Below the pieces are notes generated by a model. That model did not search any database. It worked only from the letters and a program-made list of their open reading frames with translations, and had not been told where the DNA came from. Positions 60,359 to 64,000 of a stretch of DNA of 64,000 nt are shown here, piece by piece. Positions within the stretch are counted from its first letter, which is position 1, and every line of letters begins with the position of its first letter. A program made the position numbers and the translations under genes. This stretch comes from Candidatus Pantoea formicae (GTDB lineage Bacteria > Pseudomonadota > Gammaproteobacteria > Enterobacterales > Enterobacteriaceae): contig NZ_VWXD01000012.1 in the NCBI RefSeq assembly GCF_011752625.1, positions 1-64,000 of the forward strand. The letters are read 5' to 3'.

Positions 60359-61330
60359 ATGACCCGGCACGCGTTCCTTATTACCATAGACACCGAGGGC
60401 GATAATCTCTGGCGTAATCATCGCTCGATCACCACCAAAAATACCGGCTATCTGCCGCGTTTTCAGTCTCTATGCGAGCGTTATGGTTTTAAACCCACTT
60501 GGTTGACCAACTATGAAATGGCAATCGACCCCGCTTTTGTTGAATTTGGCAAAGATGTGATTGCCCGCAAGCAGGGCGAAATCGGTATGCATCTCCATGC
60601 CTGGAATAGCCCCCCGGAAGCACCGCTGACAGACGATGATTGGCGCTGGCAGCCTTTCCTGATTGAGTACCCTGATGCGGTACTGCGTGACAAAGTCGCC
60701 TATATGACGGATCTGCTGGAAGAAAAGTTCCAAACTAAAATGCTAAGTCATCGAGCGGGCCGATGGGCATTTGATGAGCGTTACGCCGCGATCTTGACCG
60801 AACTGGGCTATCAGGTCGATTGTTCCGTCACGCCACGTGTGAACTGGTCCTACACGCGCGGGGCGCCACAGGGGAAAGGGGGGACAAACTACACTCACTT
60901 TCCAGCCAATCCCTACTTCATTGATCCGCAGGATATCTCACGCAGTGGTCATTCATCGCTGCTCGAAATTCCCATGAGCATTCAATACAAATATTCTTCT
61001 TTGATGAATACGATTAAGCAGGGTGTGTATCGCCTACGCGGTAAGCAAAAAAGCCCGGCTGTGTACTGGTTACGTCCATCTGGCGGTAACCTTGCAGACA
61101 TGAAGCGCGTGGTGGAAATGTCTCTGGCTGAAGGGAACAACTACACCGAGTTTATGCTACACAGCTCAGAGTTTATGCCCGATGGCAGCCCAACCTTTAA
61201 AAATGAGCGCGACATCGAGCAACTCTACGAAGATCTTGAAGCGTTGTTCGCCTGGCTTGCACCGAACTTTGTCGGGCAAACCCTGGCGGAATATTATGAC
61301 ACCTTTACACAGCAACAGGCTCAACGCTGA
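60359..61330 (+). CDS. polysaccharide deacetylase, WalW-like
   Basis: This 323-residue protein has a NodB-like polysaccharide deacetylase fold. It shows LITIDTEGD at the N-terminus (catalytic and metal Asp), GEIGMHLHAWNSPP with an HxH metal pair, LSHRAGRWAFDERYAAIL and a late FMLHSSEFMPDGS. There is no signal peptide, so it acts in the cytoplasm or at its membrane face. A similar gene, walW, occurs in LPS core clusters of Serratia and relatives. Deacetylation of an N-acetylhexosamine in the core is a reasonable guess. Its last 26 bases overlap the following opposite-strand gene. Confidence 0.75.
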   Translation: MTRHAFLITIDTEGDNLWRNHRSITTKNTGYLPRFQSLCERYGFKPTWLTNYEMAIDPAFVEFGKDVIARKQGEIGMHLHAWNSPPEAPLTDDDWRWQPFLIEYPDAVLRDKVAYMTDLLEEKFQTKMLSHRAGRWAFDERYAAILTELGYQVDCSVTPRVNWSYTRGAPQGKGGTNYTHFPANPYFIDPQDISRSGHSSLLEIPMSIQYKYSSLMNTIKQGVYRLRGKQKSPAVYWLRPSGGNLADMKRVVEMSLAEGNNYTEFMLHSSEFMPDGSPTFKNERDIEQLYEDLEALFAWLAPNFVGQTLAEYYDTFTQQQAQR

Positions 61331-62336
61331 GCTGCTGCCATGCCTGCCAGACCGTTTCCAGCGTGATATCGCTACACTCACCGGAATCGGTCTGCATAAT
61401 TTGATATTTGCCAGACCAGGGATGCCAGATGCTGGCGTTGGTATCGCCGAAGAACACCACCTGCTTTTTATGTAACCCTGCAGCTAAGTGCATCTGCCCA
61501 CCATCACTACACAAAATCTGCTCACAGCGATCAAATCCGGCAATCAATTCGCGCACCGATGCGGTCGGGTAACGCGCCACACGTGGTGAACTCACCTGCT
61601 CCATCAACTCTTCTGCACGCGCGGCGTCACCCTTGTCATGGGGATCCAGAGTGCCTTGTGGTGACCAGAATACCAGCACCTGTGCTTGCTCATCTTCCAA
61701 CAGCTTATTGATAAACGCCGCATAGGATGCCACTGGCCAGCGGCGTTTAGGGCTGCGACTGCTGATGTGCACGCCAAACACTCTTCCCGGTGCAGAAAAC
61801 AGTGCCGCGACACGAGCTTTAGCTGCCTCACGCTCTGCATCAGCCAGATAGAGATTGACCTGAGGTATCGCAGGGGATGCATCCGTCAGCGCCGAGAGAT
61901 AGGAGTAGGTATGTTCTACCTGATGTTTACCCTGGAAATCCTGCTTCTGGAAAGGGTGATCAAGATGCGCATCGGGCTGTGCGGCGCCGATGATATTATG
62001 CGCGCCGGCCATTTTCGCCAGACGCAAACTGTATTTGCAGGGCACGGGATTTGCCAAAATGGTTGCATCAAATCGGGTTTTACGGAGTGCCAGCATGATC
62101 TTCACACGCTGCCAGTAAACGCCCAATGTTGTCTCATTTTTTGCGCGGTGCTTGGCTTTCTTGTACACGTACAAGCAATCGACATGCGGATTATGACTTA
62201 TCACGTCTTGAGCAATTTTATTCACCAGCAGCGTAATTTTCGCCTCGGGGAATGCCCGCTTCAGCCCCTCTAGTAACGGGGTTGTACATACCATATCGCC
62301 AATGTTATCGCGTCTGATAACGAGGATGTTTTTCAT
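61305..62336 (-). CDS. GT9-family glycosyltransferase (heptosyltransferase-like)
   Basis: This 343-residue GT9 protein begins KNILVIRRDNIGDMVCTTPLLEGLKRAFP. It has FGVHISSRSPKRRWPVASYAAFI and the sugar-nucleotide motif CSDGGQMHLAAGLHKKQVVFFGDT. Glycine-glycine replaces the more usual DTG/DSG of WaaC and WaaF. It is distinct from the WaaQ-like gene at the right edge and from the gene at 51614. It converges on the walW-like gene with a 26 bp overlap and diverges from waaH. Donor sugar and acceptor are unknown. Confidence 0.8.
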   Translation of the reverse strand: MKNILVIRRDNIGDMVCTTPLLEGLKRAFPEAKITLLVNKIAQDVISHNPHVDCLYVYKKAKHRAKNETTLGVYWQRVKIMLALRKTRFDATILANPVPCKYSLRLAKMAGAHNIIGAAQPDAHLDHPFQKQDFQGKHQVEHTYSYLSALTDASPAIPQVNLYLADAEREAAKARVAALFSAPGRVFGVHISSRSPKRRWPVASYAAFINKLLEDEQAQVLVFWSPQGTLDPHDKGDAARAEELMEQVSSPRVARYPTASVRELIAGFDRCEQILCSDGGQMHLAAGLHKKQVVFFGDTNASIWHPWSGKYQIMQTDSGECSDITLETVWQAWQQLSVEPVAV

Positions 62337-62517
62337 ACTGATGCCCAGAGAGATAAGGATATACGTCGAGTTTTGCGGCTATAACAATTCTTAAAAACGT
62401 AAAAATGCTAGCGAGCTAACTACTTTTGACCATTAATGTCCAAAAAGTTCTGAATTCCTTAGTAATAATTAACGTAAGAAAATCGTAAACGAATCATTAT
62501 TAAAACATCGCAGAACA

Positions 62518-63507
62518 ATGTCGCTAAATGCTCCCTTAATCTCCATCATCTCACCTATGTACAATGCCGGTGCGATGCTTGAGACGTTTATGCAGTCCCT
62601 GCTGGCACAAACGCTGACGTCACTGGAAATTATCATCGTCGATGATGGCTCTACCGATGGATCCGGCGAACGTGCTGACGCTTACGCGCAGCAGCATCCT
62701 CACGTCCACGTCATCCATCAGGTGAATGGGGGTGTTTCGCGTGCCCGCAATGCCGGTCTGGCTATCGCCCGAGGTAAATACGTCACTTTCCCGGATGCAG
62801 ATGACACCATGAGCCCAGCGATGTATCAGACGCTGGTTGAGATGGCTGAGCGCGATAATCTCGACGCCGCGCAGTGCAATGCCGAGTGGTTTTTCAAATC
62901 CAGCCAGACCACCAAACCCCTCATTCCGCTAGACCGTTTAACCAGCACCGAGGTGCTGAGTGGCCCAGATTGGCTGAACACCGCACTGCAAACCCACCGT
63001 TACATGCATGTGGTGTGGCTCGGCATCTACCGCCTTGAACTGATTAAACAGCTCCATCTCACCTTCGAGCCAGGTCTACACCATCAGGATATTCCCTGGA
63101 CGACCGAGTTTATGCTCAATGTTCAGCGCGTGCGCTATACCGATCAAGTGCTCTATCGCTACTACATGCACGATGCGTCGATCAGCAACCGCAAACGCAC
63201 CGGTCAGCGCAATGTGGAATACCAACGGCACTACCTGAAAATCGCGCAGATGCTGGAAGAGATCAATGCACGCTATCGCGATAGCGTTAAAATTTACCCC
63301 GCCTTTCACTATCAGATTACTCGTGAAGCACTTAGTGTCTGCCACACCATCCGCCGCGAACCTGAAGAGAGCGCACGCCAGGCGATGATCGCAGATATCT
63401 TTGCTACCCAAACCCACAAGCGCATGCTGCGCAATGCACGCGGTGCAAAGCAGTGGTATCAGTTGCTACTATGGCTGAGCCGGATTTATCGCTGGCGAAA
63501 GAAATAA
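62518..63507 (+). CDS. waaH: LPS core glucuronosyltransferase WaaH (YibD family)
   Basis: In E. coli WaaH adds glucuronic acid to the third heptose of the inner core. The 329-residue GT2 enzyme has the GT-A start ISPMYNAGAMLETFMQSLLAQT and IIIVDDGSTDGSG, with NGGVSRARNAGLAIARGKYVTFPDADD. The WaaH-specific block AQCNAEWFF, LHHQDIPWTTEFM and YQRHYLKIAQMLE matches E. coli YibD well. The upstream 180 bp is AT-rich; I see no certain Pho box. It lies next to waaQ, which makes the heptose acceptor in E. coli. Confidence 0.85.
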   Translation: MSLNAPLISIISPMYNAGAMLETFMQSLLAQTLTSLEIIIVDDGSTDGSGERADAYAQQHPHVHVIHQVNGGVSRARNAGLAIARGKYVTFPDADDTMSPAMYQTLVEMAERDNLDAAQCNAEWFFKSSQTTKPLIPLDRLTSTEVLSGPDWLNTALQTHRYMHVVWLGIYRLELIKQLHLTFEPGLHHQDIPWTTEFMLNVQRVRYTDQVLYRYYMHDASISNRKRTGQRNVEYQRHYLKIAQMLEEINARYRDSVKIYPAFHYQITREALSVCHTIRREPEESARQAMIADIFATQTHKRMLRNARGAKQWYQLLLWLSRIYRWRKK

Positions 63508-63580
63508 GCGGCGGCGCTGGCTTTCGCCGCATAGGGGTTTACCCTACAATCAGCTCACTGAATTTTGAGATCATTTGAGT

Positions 63581-64000
63581 ATGGCAAGCCCGATTCCAGC
63601 CCAATTTGCACCGCAAAACATTCTGCTGATTAAGCTGCGTCATCACGGCGATATGCTGCTGACCACGCCCGCGATCAATGCGTTACGTCAGCGCTATCCT
63701 CAGGCCAACATTGACGTCCTGCTATATAAAGAGACACGGCCAATGCTGGAAGCTCATCCCGCCATCCGTCAGTTGCACATCATCGATCGCAACTGGAAAA
63801 AAGAGGGCGGATGGCAGAAGTTTCGTCACGAAATGGCCCTGCTCTCTGCAGTGCGCGCCTGCCATTATGATGTGGTGATTAATCTGGCTGACCAGTGGCG
63901 CAGCGCCATTATTACCGGCTTTTCAGCGGCCCCCGTGCGTATTGGTTTTGCCTTTGCGAAGCGTGACAACCTGCTTTGGCGCTGGTGCCACAATCACCTG
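63581..64000 (+). CDS. waaQ: LPS heptosyltransferase III WaaQ, 5' part
   Basis: Only the first 140 codons are in the window; the frame is open to the right edge. The product begins MASPIPAQFAPQNILLIKLR and contains LRHHGDMLLTTPAINALRQRYP, IDVLLYKETRPML and DVVINLADQWRSA. These match E. coli WaaQ (IKLRHHGDMLLTTP, DMLLYQDT, VINLTDQW). WaaQ adds the branching third heptose to the LPS inner core. The ATG at 63581 has only a weak ribosome site (TTGAG). Confidence 0.85.
   Translation, partial: MASPIPAQFAPQNILLIKLRHHGDMLLTTPAINALRQRYPQANIDVLLYKETRPMLEAHPAIRQLHIIDRNWKKEGGWQKFRHEMALLSAVRACHYDVVINLADQWRSAIITGFSAAPVRIGFAFAKRDNLLWRWCHNHL

Noticed and set aside
61686-62273. Open frame of 195 codons on the plus strand opposite the GT9 gene
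   Set aside because: The minus-strand product has full GT9 motifs; the plus frame is Cys- and His-rich without any family motif.
62337-62517. Pho box or PhoP box before waaH
   Set aside because: TAAAC-like repeats are present but not at the required spacing; no convincing match was found.

Overview
The window is chromosomal DNA of an enterobacterium, most likely an Erwiniaceae member such as Pantoea or Erwinia. Almost every protein can be recognised as a close relative of an E. coli K-12 protein, but gene order differs in ways typical of that family. The short 405-residue ArgG sits inside an argECBGH cluster, emrD lies between glpX and fpr, cpxA abuts trmL, and several genes that E. coli has at these junctions (menA, gpmM, the katG/gldA block) are absent. 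The genus assignment is inference from remembered gene order and was not tested. No prophage, insertion sequence, CRISPR array or tRNA gene was seen.

Layout. 1-359 is the minus-strand promoter and leader region of an rRNA operon whose 16S gene lies just off the left edge. 360-7148 holds murI, btuB with its cobalamin riboswitch, trmA, yijD-fabR and sthA. 7131-14106 holds oxyR with a divergent OxyS-like sRNA candidate, then argHGBC facing argE across tandem ARG boxes. 14353-22542 holds ppc, a ~110 bp palindromic repeat, and the MetJ regulon genes metF, metBL and metJ with two arrays of met boxes. 22619-30536 holds rpmE, priA, cytR, ftsN, hslVU with a sigma-32 promoter, rraA and zapB. 30958-34456 is the glycerol operon glpFKX. 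34446-42473 holds emrD, fpr, yiiQ, tpiA, cdh, sbp, pfkA and fieF. 42604-45409 is the Cpx envelope-stress module: cpxRA facing cpxP, whose 3' end carries the CpxQ sRNA. 45445-51484 holds trmL, the yibN-grxC-secB-gpsA-cysE run and envC-yibQ.

51614-64000 is a lipopolysaccharide inner-core locus: hldD-waaF-waaC-waaZ-like operon, kbl-tdh, a GT4 glycosyltransferase, a WalW-like deacetylase, two extra GT9 heptosyltransferase-like genes, waaH and the start of waaQ. Compared with E. coli the waaH-tdh-kbl-hldD-waaFC block is flipped, and extra glycosyltransferases sit at its edges.

Most of the window is conserved housekeeping sequence. The parts most worth a second look are the OxyS-like transcript beside oxyR, the remodelled LPS locus, the palindromic repeat between ppc and metF, and the glutamine-rich FtsN linker.
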